A stretch of 10,646 nt of DNA from Verrucomicrobiota bacterium (GCA_003695015.1 RFJD01000223.1:1-10646); one strand, 5' to 3'; shown: positions 1-8,144, numbered from the stretch's first letter. The notes: a model not told the origin generated them from the sequence alone. Numbers and translations are program-made.

Positions 1-49
1 CCCACGGCCCACCCAGACGAAATAGCCCTGAAGCGGCGATGGCAGTGAC

Positions 50-77
50 CCATTGCCGGGTTGATTCCCGGCGGTGG
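50..77. promoter_or_regulatory. Imperfect inverted repeat upstream of hicB, possible operator
   Basis: An exact 6-bp inverted repeat, GCCGGG (55-60) and CCCGGC (67-72), separated by TTGATT, is flanked by a further symmetric CCA/TGG pair (50-52, 75-77). It lies 28 bases before the hicB ATG. HicB antitoxins or HicAB complexes commonly repress their own promoter through palindromes, so an operator role is plausible. However, this short HicB shows no recognisable DNA-binding domain, and I see no convincing -10 box nearby. It could also simply be a hairpin in the leader. Confidence 0.3.
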
Positions 78-104
78 TTTGGGCTCCATTAAGGGTTGCC
101 GACC

Positions 105-323
105 ATGAGAGCCGAATTCACCGCCATCATTGAACCGGCCCCCGAAGGTGGTTACTGGGCGACCTGCCCCGAGGTGCCCGGCGCCAACGGCCAGGGAGAA
201 ACCGTCGAGGAGGCCAAGGAAAGCCTGCGGGAGGCCATCGAGTTGATCCTGAAGGATCGGCGGGAGGATGCCCTTCGCGGCTTGCCCGAGGACGCCATCC
301 AAGACCGGGTCGTCATCGCGTGA
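105..323 (+). CDS. hicB: HicB-like antitoxin (short, single-domain)
   Basis: A 72-residue protein of the HicB/UPF0150 family, predicted to bind and neutralise the HicA RNase encoded directly downstream. The diagnostic pattern is visible: an N-terminal strand (EFTAIIEPAPEGGYWATCPE), then PGANGQGETVEEAKESLREA, then a helix with EAIELIL and a short C-terminal tail ending VVIA. Full-length HicB proteins often carry a C-terminal ribbon-helix-helix or HTH DNA-binding domain; none fits in this length. I chose the ATG at 105 because AAGGG at 91-95 sits 9 bases upstream; a TTG at 96 would add three residues but overlaps the region just after that site. The stop overlaps the hicA GTG as GTGA, implying translational coupling. 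Order is antitoxin first, the reverse of E. coli hicAB but common elsewhere. The family call is by pattern, without a profile search. Confidence 0.85.
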   Translation: MRAEFTAIIEPAPEGGYWATCPEVPGANGQGETVEEAKESLREAIELILKDRREDALRGLPEDAIQDRVVIA

Positions 324-499
324 AGCGCCGGGACTTGGAACGGAGGCTCCGGCGGGCCGGGTGTTACCTCAAGCGGGAGGGAGCCTCGCATTCCCTCTGG
401 ATCAATCCCCGTACGGGCGCGATCGAAGCCGTGCCCCGCCACTCCGAGATCAAGGAACCCCTGGCCAGGAAGATTCTCCGGAACCTCAACGCGGCGTAG
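320..499 (+). CDS. hicA: HicA-like mRNA interferase toxin (59 aa)
   Basis: A 59-residue protein starting with GTG, whose first base lies inside the last hicB codon (GTGA overlap). It has the compact dsRBD-like HicA/YcfA pattern: MKRRDLERRLRRAGCYLKRE, then GASHSLW with the conserved catalytic histidine (His24, as in E. coli HicA), then a strand ending AVPRHSEIKEPLARKILRNL, matching the family's IPRHxEIxxxxxxxIL ending. HicA proteins cleave mRNA in a translation-independent way and are held inactive by HicB. Length is normal for the family, so this looks intact rather than truncated. The short size and GTG start make it easy to miss. Its 3' end overlaps the end of the convergent membrane-protease gene by 14 bases. 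There is no separate Shine-Dalgarno, so expression probably depends on hicB translation. Confidence 0.88.
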   Translation: MKRRDLERRLRRAGCYLKREGASHSLWINPRTGAIEAVPRHSEIKEPLARKILRNLNAA

Positions 500-1139
500 C
501 CGATTCGACCGGCGGGCTTGGCTCCGTCCCCTCCGGCGGCCCCAGGGGCCGGTGGATGCGCAGCAGGTACACCAGGGCCACGAAGTCGTAGAGGGCATGG
601 GTGAGCACCGGGGCCAGCAGCGAACCGGTCACCTGCATCAGCAAGCCGAGATAGACCCCAACCAACACCGTCAACAGCGCGTAGCGCAGGCTGACGCAGT
701 GCGCGGCGCCAAACAAACCGGACGCCAGGATCAACCCGGCCGCCGGGCCCCACCGGGCGCCGGCCCAACCTTGGATCGCCCCCCGGAACAACAGCTCTTC
801 GCCCACGCCCGCCAGGATCGAGACCATCGCGATCTGGCCCACCGTCCACGGCCGCATCAAAGGTCGGACCGTGGCCTCCAACCAGAACCGCAGCGGGGCG
901 AACGGGCCCCTCACCGAGGTCATCGTGCGGTGGAAAAACAGCAGCAGCGGAATGGTTGCGCCCAGTCCGAGCCCGATGGCCCTGGCCTCGGGCTGCCACC
1001 ACTCGGCGAAGGGCCGGCCCTGCCAGAGCAACCCGAGACCTCCCAGCGCCCCCAACGCCGCTTCCAATCCGCACCCGAACCAGAAAAACCGCTGGCTCAG
1101 GCGCGGGTCGTTCAAGAGCTGGCCGCCCGGCGTCTCCAT
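486..1139 (-). CDS. CPBP-family intramembrane metalloprotease
   Basis: A 217-residue, strongly hydrophobic protein of the CPBP (CaaX protease and bacteriocin-processing, Abi) family. The three catalytic motifs are present: EExxxR in GEELLFRG (Glu114, Glu115, Arg119), FxxxH in FGAAH (Phe143, His147) and HxxxD in HALYD (His181, Asp185). Hydrophobic segments lie around residues 20-38, 53-70, 100-113, 132-148, 153-172 and 176-194. These proteins are inner-membrane glutamate/zinc-type proteases. Bacterial substrates are mostly unknown, with roles suggested in bacteriocin immunity, protein maturation and prenyl-protein processing. Nothing here identifies a substrate. It is the last gene of the minus-strand run, 53 bases after the SNase-like gene, and ends inside the convergent hicA. 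No clear Shine-Dalgarno precedes the ATG, so the exact start is less certain than the family. Confidence 0.9.
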   Translation of the reverse strand: METPGGQLLNDPRLSQRFFWFGCGLEAALGALGGLGLLWQGRPFAEWWQPEARAIGLGLGATIPLLLFFHRTMTSVRGPFAPLRFWLEATVRPLMRPWTVGQIAMVSILAGVGEELLFRGAIQGWAGARWGPAAGLILASGLFGAAHCVSLRYALLTVLVGVYLGLLMQVTGSLLAPVLTHALYDFVALVYLLRIHRPLGPPEGTEPSPPVESATPR

Positions 1140-1192
1140 CGGCGCCGAAGGGTGCGGGCGGTCGCCGGCTTTGGCCAGTCAAAGCCGCGGGG

Positions 1193-2566
1193 TCACCGCC
1201 CGTCGGCCGGTTCGGCCTGCCGGTTGGTGCGGACGGTTGTTGAGGCTGGCGGTGGGTTGGTGGCGCGGCCCGCCGCCAACGCTTCCCGGGCGGCCGCGGC
1301 CAGACGATCCGCGCGGAGGAGGGCGTATCGGACCTTGAACGGCAGCCCGCGTAATTGATCGGACCGCACGCGCGCCAGGCCGTCCCGGACGAACGCCAGG
1401 TTCACGTTGGTGCCTTGCGCCTCGACCAGCCCCAGCAACGCGCCCGGACGCTCGACGTACGTGACTTGGACCTGCACCTGATTCGACAGCACCAGCGAAC
1501 CGAGTCGTTTCCGCGCCTCCAACGCCACCGCCCGCTCCCGCGGATTGCGGGCGGCGAGCAGCGACGGGGCCTGAATCCCGGTCAACCGCACGCTTACGCG
1601 CCGTCGATCCGGCAGCTCCATCTGAAAGGCGGTTTCGTCCAAAACCCGCCGGCCGACGCCGGTGATCTCGCCCCGGACCTGTTGCTGGATGCCGGGCGGA
1701 GGGAACAGGGCGCGCCAGGCGTCGATGGCCGGGGTGGCCGCGGCCCGGTGCTGATAGATGACGAACGCGGCGCCAACGGCCGCGGCCCAACCGACCGCCA
1801 GCGTGCCCCAGTGCAGGCCGCGAAACAGCCAGCCGGCCTTGCGGGGTTCGGGAGGTTCGGCCGCCAGGGGATCGGCGGGCGTCCCTTCGGCGGCTTCGCC
1901 GGATTGACCAGGAGCCGGACGGGTTGCCAGCCGGAGCCGACGGGGTGTTTCGGCTTCGGCCGCGGTCCCGGCGGGTTCGGCGGTTTCCGTGGGGGCCGCG
2001 GTTTCGGCAGGGCGCGGTCGGGGGGCGGCCAGGAGTTCCCGTTGCAGTTCGGCCAGGAGGGCGCGTTGGACGCGTTCGTCCGGATGGGGCGGCGGTTCGA
2101 TGCCATGGCGGCGAAGGGCGCGCCAAGCGGCGAGGCATTGGTCGATGCTCGTGAAGCGATAAACCTCCCAGGCGAACAGGCGCTCGAGGCGGGAGCCTGG
2201 TTTGGCGTTGCGCAGCCCGATGGCGAAACCGGGAAGGAGATTGGGATGCCGGACCGCCTCGATGAACGCCAGCACCAAGGCCAGGCGGCGGCGGCCGCGT
2301 TGCTCGGCGTTGCGGGCGTGGGCCAGCAGGCGGTTGGCAGGCGGTTCACCCGCCCCACGGACGTACAGCGTGTCGAGCGGCGCGGTGAGTTTCTCCCCGA
2401 TCCACGGCGCCCAGACGACCGCGTTGGCCAACCCGAGAATCAGGGCCAGCGCCATGTACCCGCCGGAGGTGGGGTCCACCGCCGCTCCGCCGGAGTCTTG
2501 GAACATCCGGCTCAACACGACCACCAAGGCCGCTCCGAACACGATGCGCCACAGGATCAGCATCAT
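1193..2566 (-). CDS. Membrane-anchored protein with degenerate thermonuclease (SNase-like) domain
   Basis: A 457-residue protein with no close namesake that I recognise. Two hydrophobic segments lie near residues 3-21 and 37-54. A charged helical cytoplasmic-looking region (about 70-180) and a Pro/Ala/Glu-rich linker (180-245) follow, then a third hydrophobic segment (252-271). Residues 297-436 resemble a staphylococcal-nuclease fold: the VSVRLTGIQAPSL strand, a helix, then GLVEAQGTNVNLAFVRDGLA, close to the family's VNxxLVRxGLA ending. Relative to SNase, Arg35 is kept (Arg327), but Asp40, Glu43 and Arg87 appear replaced by Gln332, Ser335 and Ala376. The domain is therefore probably not catalytic and may bind a ligand or protein. 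I start at the first of two tandem ATGs (2566); GGGGA upstream favours these over a TTG at 2641. The second ATG at 2563 has slightly better spacing. The gene lies 155 bases after nrnA. Confidence 0.68.
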   Translation of the reverse strand: MMLILWRIVFGAALVVVLSRMFQDSGGAAVDPTSGGYMALALILGLANAVVWAPWIGEKLTAPLDTLYVRGAGEPPANRLLAHARNAEQRGRRRLALVLAFIEAVRHPNLLPGFAIGLRNAKPGSRLERLFAWEVYRFTSIDQCLAAWRALRRHGIEPPPHPDERVQRALLAELQRELLAAPRPRPAETAAPTETAEPAGTAAEAETPRRLRLATRPAPGQSGEAAEGTPADPLAAEPPEPRKAGWLFRGLHWGTLAVGWAAAVGAAFVIYQHRAAATPAIDAWRALFPPPGIQQQVRGEITGVGRRVLDETAFQMELPDRRRVSVRLTGIQAPSLLAARNPRERAVALEARKRLGSLVLSNQVQVQVTYVERPGALLGLVEAQGTNVNLAFVRDGLARVRSDQLRGLPFKVRYALLRADRLAAAAREALAAGRATNPPPASTTVRTNRQAEPADGR

Positions 2567-2721
2567 CGATTCCCCGGCTGGAAACCCGCCCCCGCCGGCT
2601 CGAGGCGGGACAGGGCGTTCCGGCTTGACCCAGCAAAGCAACTCCGATGCCAGGGATCAACCCTCGTGGGCCGACGTCGGGCCGTTCGGCGGGGACGGGG
2701 AGACCTCCGGAACGGCTTCCC

Positions 2722-3723
2722 TCAGGCGTCGCCGGCGGGCGCCGCGGCCAACGCTTCCCGCACCGCGGCCAGCACCCGACGAACCGCCGCGGCGTACGGC
2801 CCCGGCACGCGGGCGCCGGCCGCCGCCGGGTGCCCCCCGCCGCCGAAGCGGGCGGCGACCTGGTTGACGTCCACCGCCGGGCTTTTCGAACGCAGGCTGA
2901 CCCGCACCCGCCCCTCGGCCTGTTCCTCGAACAACACCGCCACCACCACCGAGTCCATGGCCCGCAGGTGGTCGATCAACCCCTCGGTGTCGGCCCGGCC
3001 GGCGCCCAGCCGCGCCACGTCCGCCGCGCGCAAGCCGAACCACGCCACCCGGCCGTCCTCGCTGAGCCGAAACCGCCGGTACAACAGCCGCAACAAAGCC
3101 ACTCGCGCCGGACTCAGGGAGTGATAGAGCCGGCGGCACAGTTCGCCCACGCGCGCCCCCGCGCGGACGAGTTCCGCGGCGGTGTCGAAGGTGGCGGCGC
3201 CGACCGAGTCGTATTGAAACGAGCCGGTGTCGGTGGACACGGCGGCGAACAACAAATCCGCCATCGCGGGGGTGACGGGCCAACCGGCCGCCCGGCAGAG
3301 GCGGAAGATCAATTCGCCGGTCGAGGGAACGGACGGGTCGATCCAGTTCAGATCCCCGAACCGGGTGTTGCTGACGTGGTGATCGATGTTGATGAGCGGG
3401 CCCCGGCGTGACAGGGCGTCGGCCACGGCGCCCACCCGGTCCCAAGAGGCGGCGTCCACACTCACGACGACGTCGAACCGCCGCCCGGCCCGCGGCGCCT
3501 CCCACCAGCCGTCGGGATCGAGGAACGCCAGCCGGTCCGGCAGCGGATCGGCGTTCCACACCGCCGCCTGTTTGCCTTGGTGGCGCAGGGCACGGGCCAG
3601 GGCCAGTTGGGAGCCGATGCAATCGCCGTCCGGCCGCACGTGTCCGACCACGCAGATGCGGCGCGCCGATTCGAGGGTCTCGATGATCGGGCGCAAAAAC
3701 CGGGGGGCGGAACGACGGGCCAT
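2722..3723 (-). CDS. nrnA: DHH-family phosphoesterase, NrnA-like nanoRNase/pAp phosphatase
   Basis: A 333-residue cytoplasmic DHH/DHHA1 phosphoesterase. Metal-binding motifs appear in order: GHVRPDGD (His28, Asp32, Asp34), Asp90 in SVDAASWD, the eponymous IDHH (Asp114, His115, His116) followed by VSNT, and STDTGSF (Asp165). The C-terminal DHHA1 domain carries the substrate-binding FGGGGHPAAAG at 293-303. Family members NrnA of Bacillus and Mycobacterium degrade 2-5-nt RNAs and dephosphorylate pAp, finishing mRNA turnover; length is typical. It lies 29 bases downstream of rbfA, the usual neighbour in many bacteria, so it is probably co-transcribed with nusA-infB-rbfA. No obvious Shine-Dalgarno precedes the ATG. 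RNA chain length and pAp preferences cannot be read from sequence. Confidence 0.93.
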   Translation of the reverse strand: MARRSAPRFLRPIIETLESARRICVVGHVRPDGDCIGSQLALARALRHQGKQAAVWNADPLPDRLAFLDPDGWWEAPRAGRRFDVVVSVDAASWDRVGAVADALSRRGPLINIDHHVSNTRFGDLNWIDPSVPSTGELIFRLCRAAGWPVTPAMADLLFAAVSTDTGSFQYDSVGAATFDTAAELVRAGARVGELCRRLYHSLSPARVALLRLLYRRFRLSEDGRVAWFGLRAADVARLGAGRADTEGLIDHLRAMDSVVVAVLFEEQAEGRVRVSLRSKSPAVDVNQVAARFGGGGHPAAAGARVPGPYAAAVRRVLAAVREALAAAPAGDA

Positions 3724-3752
3724 GGGCGTCGGTGGTGGGGCGGGGCGCGCGT

Positions 3753-4118
3753 TCAGGATGATTCGTCCGGGGATTGTTCGGCCTCGAGCTGCTCGATGAT
3801 CTGCAGCACGCGGGTGCCCCGTTCGATCGCGTGGTCCAGCACGAACTTGAGCCGGGGGGTGTGCTTCATGACCAGCGCCCGGCCCAGCAGCTCCTGCACG
3901 TGGGCGCGGCGTTCCCGCAGCATCGCCCAGCCGCGCTCGCAGGTCGCGGCATCACCCACGAAGCCGACATAAACCACCGCCGAGCGAAAATCTCCGGAGA
4001 CGTGGACCTCATTGACGCTGGCGACGCCGGCCTCGGCGGCCGGCAGTTCCCGTTGGAGAATCAACCCCAACTCGCGCTTCAACAACTCGCGCACCCGGTC
4101 GTGTCGTCGTCCTTGCAT
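3753..4118 (-). CDS. rbfA: 30S ribosome-binding factor A
   Basis: A 121-residue RbfA, a single KH-like domain protein that binds the 5' region of 16S rRNA during late 30S subunit maturation and cold adaptation. Typical features: the N-terminal helix RHDRVRELLKRELGLIL, the strand VNEVHVSGDFRSAVVYVGF, and the signature HTPRLKFVLDHAIERG (residues 86-101), followed by a helix and a short acidic tail. Length is normal. It sits between infB (66-base gap) and nrnA (29-base gap), the canonical order. The ATG at 4118 is the natural start; GGGAA 11 bases or so upstream is a weak ribosome-binding site. Confidence 0.95.
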   Translation of the reverse strand: MQGRRHDRVRELLKRELGLILQRELPAAEAGVASVNEVHVSGDFRSAVVYVGFVGDAATCERGWAMLRERRAHVQELLGRALVMKHTPRLKFVLDHAIERGTRVLQIIEQLEAEQSPDESS

Positions 4119-4184
4119 GGCAGTCGGTTCCCGGGGTCCGGGTCGTGCCGTCGGCCGGGCGGGAAGGAGCGCGCCGGCGGAACC

Positions 4185-6782
4185 TCAGAGTTCCTGGGGC
4201 ACTTCCCGGACTTCGTAGGTTTCGATCAGGTCGCCTTCCCGGAAGTCGTCGAAGCCCTCCAGCCGGATGCCGCATTCCATGCCGGCGCGGACTTCGTTGA
4301 CGTCGTCCTGGAACCGGCGGAGCGTGCTGACCAAGCCCTCGTAGATGCGGTTCTTGCGGCGGATGACCCGGGCCTTGCCGCGGATGATCCGCCCGCTGGT
4401 GACCGCGCACCCGGCCACGTGCCCGCCCTTCGAGAGCTCGAAGATCTTGCGGACCTCGGCGACGCCGGTGGTGATCTCCTCGCGCTTGGGCTCGAGCAGC
4501 CCCGCCATCACCCGCCGGACCTCGTCGATCAACTCGTAGATGATGGCGTAAAGCCGGATCTCGACCCCCTCGCGCTTGGCGGCCTCGGCGGCCGCGTGGT
4601 CCACCTTCGAGTGGAAGCCGAGGATGATGGCCTTGGAGGCCGAGGCCAGCAGGACGTCGGTTTCGCTGATGTTGCCCACGCCGCTGGAAACGATGTCGAG
4701 CGACACCTTGTCCGACTTGATCTGCTTGAGGGCGTCGGTGATGGCCTCGACGGAGCCCTGGGTGTCCGCCTTGATGAACACGCGGAGGACCTTGGCCGAT
4801 TCGCCGGAAAGCTGGTCGAGGATGTCGCGCAGGCTGGTGGGGGTGCGCCGCCGGGCTTGCTGGGCGCGGCGCATTTCCTCGGCCCGCTCCTCGCACAGTT
4901 CGCGGGCTTCCCTCTCGTTCTTGACCACGCCGAACTCGGCACCCGCCTCGGGCACGCCGTTCAGACCCAGCACCTTCACGGCGTCGGAAGGGCCGGCCTC
5001 CTTGAGGCGCTGGCCGCGGTCGTCGATCAATGCCCGCACCCGGCCGTAGTAGGGGCCGCAGACCATGACGTCACCGGTGTGGAGCGTGCCTTTGCGCACC
5101 AGGACGGTGGCGGTGGGGCCGCCGGGTTCGATGCCCGACTCGATGACGTTGCCCTTGGCCGGCCGGTTGGGATTGGCCTTCAGCTCCATCAACTCGGCCT
5201 GCAGCAGGATCATTTCGAGGAGCTTGTCCACGCCCTGTTTGGTGAGGGCCGAAATGTCCACGAAGATCGTGTCGCCGCCCCATTCATCCGGCACCAGGCC
5301 GCGTTCCTGGAGCTGTTGGCGCACGCGAAGCGGGTTGGCCGCCGGATGGTCGCACTTGTTGACGGCCACGATGATCGGCACCCCGGCGGCGCGGGCGTGG
5401 TCGAGCGCCTCGAGGGTCTGCGGCTTGACGCCTTCCTCGGCGGCAACCACCAGGATGACGATGTCGGTGACGTTGGCCCCGCGGGCCCGCATCGCGCTGA
5501 AGGCGGCATGGCCGGGGGTGTCGATGAAGGTGATCTTCTGCAGCTCGTTCTTCCGCTCCGGATGGGGGAAATGGATCGTGTAGGCGCCAATGTGCTGGGT
5601 GATCCGGCCGGCCTCGGTCTCGACGACGTTCGAGTTGCGGATGGCGTCCAAGAGGGTCGTCTTGCCGTGGTCCACGTGCCCCATGATGGTGATCACCGGC
5701 GGCCGGGGCTTCATGTCCTCCGGCCGGTCCTCGGCATCGAGGAGTTCGACCTTCTTGGGCCGTTCCTTGACCAAGGCGCCGCCTTTTTCGCGTTTTTCGA
5801 CCCGGAAGCGCATCTTGTACTTGGCGCAGACGCGCTGGGCCACTTCCGCCTCGATGGACTGGTTGACGGTGGCGAAGACGCCCATCTCGATGAGGTCGGC
5901 GATGATCTGATGGGGCTTGCGGTTCAGCCGGGCCGCCAACTCGCGGATGATGATCGGCGGCTTCATCACGATTTCGCCGGCGGTGAGGGTCTCGGGCGGC
6001 GGCAACGGCGGCAGTTGACGTCCGCCCCGGGGCGGCGCGCCGGCGGAGGTCCGGGCTGGCGCGGCGGCGGGCCCGCTCGCGGCGGCCTTCTTCTTGTCGC
6101 GATCCTTTTCTTTGTCCTTCTTGCGGGCCTTGCGGCTCTCCCGGGCGGTCTCGCGCGGCTTGACGAGGAACTTGGAAATGTCGATGCGGCCCACCAGCGC
6201 GCCGGTGCGCGGTTTGGCCGGCTCTTCGAGCTCTTCTTCCTCCTTTTCTTCTTCGATGGCTTCCTCCTCGGCGGCCCGGGGTTCCGCGTCCGCAGCCTCC
6301 GCCGGTTTTTCGGCTTCGGGCTTGGTTTCGGCGCCGGCCTCGGCAGTGGCCGCATCGGCAGGGGCGGGGGGTTCTTCGGCAGCCGCGGGAGCGGGCTCGG
6401 CCGGCGGGGACGGCGGCGTTTCCGTGGTGGGTTCGGCGGTTGACGCTGCTTCGGGAGGGGCTTGGGTGGCCGCTTCAGCAGGGGCGGTTTCGACGGGCGG
6501 TTCGGCCGGGGGCTCGGCGGCAGGCGGGGCCTCGGCTGTGGGCGAAGCGGTTTCGGCGGTGACCGGGGTTTCCGCGGCGGATTCGGACTCGGCCGGTTCG
6601 GCCGGGGGTTCCGGCGGCGGGAACTCGACCCGCAGTTTTTCGAGAATGTACTCGGCGGTGATCTTGTCCACGCTGCTGGAGGCGGTCCTGACGCCCGGGA
6701 TTTTGTATTCCTTCAGCTTGGACAGGACGACCTTGCTCGGGATGCCGATTTCCTTGGCTATTTCGTAAACTCGGACGGGCAT
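4185..6782 (-). CDS. infB: Translation initiation factor IF-2
   Basis: An 865-residue IF2, the GTPase that brings fMet-tRNA to the 30S subunit and promotes 50S joining. An N-terminal IF2_N-like module (1-52, MPVRVYEIAKEIGIPSKVVL) is followed by a long Ala/Pro/Glu-rich linker (about 53-190), an acidic patch (171-188), a Lys/Arg-rich patch (216-232), and a second IF2_N module (about 274-325). The GTPase motifs are intact: GHVDHGKT (368-375), GRITQHIGAY (392-401), DTPGH (421-425), NKCD (475-478) and SALTK (511-515). Domains II, III and the C-terminal fMet-tRNA-binding domain follow, ending EVREVPQEL. The linker explains the unusual base pattern at 6230-6620. It follows nusA by 49 bases and has no strong Shine-Dalgarno; an internal start for a shorter IF2 form is possible but not evident. 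Confidence 0.98.
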   Translation of the reverse strand: MPVRVYEIAKEIGIPSKVVLSKLKEYKIPGVRTASSSVDKITAEYILEKLRVEFPPPEPPAEPAESESAAETPVTAETASPTAEAPPAAEPPAEPPVETAPAEAATQAPPEAASTAEPTTETPPSPPAEPAPAAAEEPPAPADAATAEAGAETKPEAEKPAEAADAEPRAAEEEAIEEEKEEEELEEPAKPRTGALVGRIDISKFLVKPRETARESRKARKKDKEKDRDKKKAAASGPAAAPARTSAGAPPRGGRQLPPLPPPETLTAGEIVMKPPIIIRELAARLNRKPHQIIADLIEMGVFATVNQSIEAEVAQRVCAKYKMRFRVEKREKGGALVKERPKKVELLDAEDRPEDMKPRPPVITIMGHVDHGKTTLLDAIRNSNVVETEAGRITQHIGAYTIHFPHPERKNELQKITFIDTPGHAAFSAMRARGANVTDIVILVVAAEEGVKPQTLEALDHARAAGVPIIVAVNKCDHPAANPLRVRQQLQERGLVPDEWGGDTIFVDISALTKQGVDKLLEMILLQAELMELKANPNRPAKGNVIESGIEPGGPTATVLVRKGTLHTGDVMVCGPYYGRVRALIDDRGQRLKEAGPSDAVKVLGLNGVPEAGAEFGVVKNEREARELCEERAEEMRRAQQARRRTPTSLRDILDQLSGESAKVLRVFIKADTQGSVEAITDALKQIKSDKVSLDIVSSGVGNISETDVLLASASKAIILGFHSKVDHAAAEAAKREGVEIRLYAIIYELIDEVRRVMAGLLEPKREEITTGVAEVRKIFELSKGGHVAGCAVTSGRIIRGKARVIRRKNRIYEGLVSTLRRFQDDVNEVRAGMECGIRLEGFDDFREGDLIETYEVREVPQEL

Positions 6783-6831
6783 ACTGTGGTGTTGGGCTGC
6801 CGGAAAGGATGAAACAAACGAGGCGTCGGGC

Positions 6832-8121
6832 TCAGTCGCCGGCGTCGCCGCTGGCGCCGGGGTCGATGATCACGGTGCGACGAGCGGCCTCGGCGCGGGC
6901 CGCCTCCAGGATGGCGCTGGCTTGGTCGCCGATGGCCTCGATTTCGGCCAAGTCCGCCTCCTCGACGTGGAGGAGATCCTCCAACCCCAGAAAGCCGGAC
7001 TGCACCAGGACACGGGCTTGGGCTTCGCTGATGCCGGGAATGGCTGCCAGGGCCTGGACGGCCTGCTCGATCTTGGCCTCGAAGTCGGGGACTTCCTCCT
7101 TTTCGGCTTCGATGTCCACATGCCAGCCGGTGAGCCGGGAGGTGAGGCGGGCGTTTTGGCCGCGTTTGCCGATCGCCAGGCTCAGTTGGTCCGGAGCCAC
7201 GATGACCCGGACGCGGCGGTTGGCTTCGTCCACCTCCAAGGACCTGACCTGGGCGGGTGAGAGGGCCCGCTTCACGAAATCGCGGATGTCCGGTTCCCAG
7301 CGGATGATGTCCACTTTCTCGTTGTTGAGCTCGCGGACGATGTTCTTGACCCGCTGGCCGCGGAGGCCGACGCAGGCGCCGACGGGATCCACCTTGGGAT
7401 CGCGGGAATGGACGGCCATCTTGGTGCGGAAACCCGGTTCGCGGGCGATGCTGACGATCTCGATGGTGCCGTCGTTGATTTCGGAGACTTCGCGGGCGAA
7501 CAGCCGCTTGACGAATTCGGGATCGGCCCGCGAGAGGATGATCTCCGGCCCCCGGGGGGTGTTTTCGACCGCCTTGACGTAGCAGCGGATCTGCTCGCCG
7601 ATCTGGTAGTCCTCGGTGGGCACGCGTTCGCGGCTGGGCAGAATGGCTTCGTACCGGCCGAGGTCGATGATGACGTCCGAGCGGTCGAAGCGCCGGACCA
7701 CGCCGCTGACGATGTCGCCGGTCCGGTCCTTGAACTCCTCGAAGATGAGGGCCTTCTCGGCGCGGCGCAGTTGCTGCATCAGGGCCTGTTTGGCCGACTG
7801 GCTGGCGATCCGGCCGAAGTCCGCGGGCGTGACCTCGACCTCGACCTCGTCGCCCAACTGGGCGTCGGGTTTGATGCGGCGGGCGTCCGCCAGGGAAATC
7901 TGGTCGTGCCGGGAGACCACTTTCTCGGCCACCACCAAACGGGCCCAGGCTTTGATCTCGCCGGTCTTGGGGTCGATGGTGCAACTGAGATTGCGCGCCG
8001 GACCGACGGCCTTCTTGGCCGCGGTCAGGAGCGACTCTTGGACCACGCGCAGAAGGTCATCCTTGCTGATGCCTTTCTCGCGTTCCCAATATTCCAAAAC
8101 TGCAATCAGGTCGTTGTTCAT
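6832..8121 (-). CDS. nusA: Transcription termination/antitermination protein NusA
   Basis: A 429-residue NusA, which binds RNA polymerase and nascent RNA to modulate pausing, intrinsic termination and antitermination. Regions in order: the N-terminal RNAP-binding domain (1-125), an S1 domain (about 134-198, GDIVSGVVRRFDRSDVIIDL), KH1 with VGLRGQRVKNI (251-261) and KH2 with IGKRGQNARL (317-326). A C-terminal helix-hairpin-helix-like segment (355-412, IPGISEAQARVLVQSGFLGL) replaces the paired acidic repeats of E. coli NusA, and a short tail follows. I start at the ATG at 8121, which gives the conserved MN-x-DLI opening. An in-frame GTG at 8178 would add 19 residues but runs straight through the leader hairpin. 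It is the first gene of the minus-strand operon, with no rimP upstream. Confidence 0.97.
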   Translation of the reverse strand: MNNDLIAVLEYWEREKGISKDDLLRVVQESLLTAAKKAVGPARNLSCTIDPKTGEIKAWARLVVAEKVVSRHDQISLADARRIKPDAQLGDEVEVEVTPADFGRIASQSAKQALMQQLRRAEKALIFEEFKDRTGDIVSGVVRRFDRSDVIIDLGRYEAILPSRERVPTEDYQIGEQIRCYVKAVENTPRGPEIILSRADPEFVKRLFAREVSEINDGTIEIVSIAREPGFRTKMAVHSRDPKVDPVGACVGLRGQRVKNIVRELNNEKVDIIRWEPDIRDFVKRALSPAQVRSLEVDEANRRVRVIVAPDQLSLAIGKRGQNARLTSRLTGWHVDIEAEKEEVPDFEAKIEQAVQALAAIPGISEAQARVLVQSGFLGLEDLLHVEEADLAEIEAIGDQASAILEAARAEAARRTVIIDPGASGDAGD

Positions 8122-8144
8122 AGCGCGCCTACCACCGGGAGAAC

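Noticed and set aside
55..72. Hairpin resembling a tRNA T-arm (GCCGGG-TTGATT-CCCGGC), possible tRNA remnant or attachment site
   Set aside because: The loop has 6 bases, not 7, lacks the UUC core, and neither an acceptor stem nor a CCA end fits around it.
552..3411. Long plus-strand frames opposite the protease, SNase-like and nrnA genes
   Set aside because: Low-complexity Arg/Gly/Pro/Gln products, no start signals, and the minus-strand frames carry recognisable motifs.
3774..6443. Very long plus-strand open frame of 889 codons opposite infB and rbfA
   Set aside because: It is the antisense shadow of clear IF2 and RbfA genes; its His/Asp/Gly/Leu-rich product matches nothing and arises from GC-biased codons.
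6230..6620. Repeat-rich region that could be a mobile or repeat element
   Set aside because: It is the coding sequence of the Ala/Glu/Pro-rich linker of IF2, a usual feature of the family.
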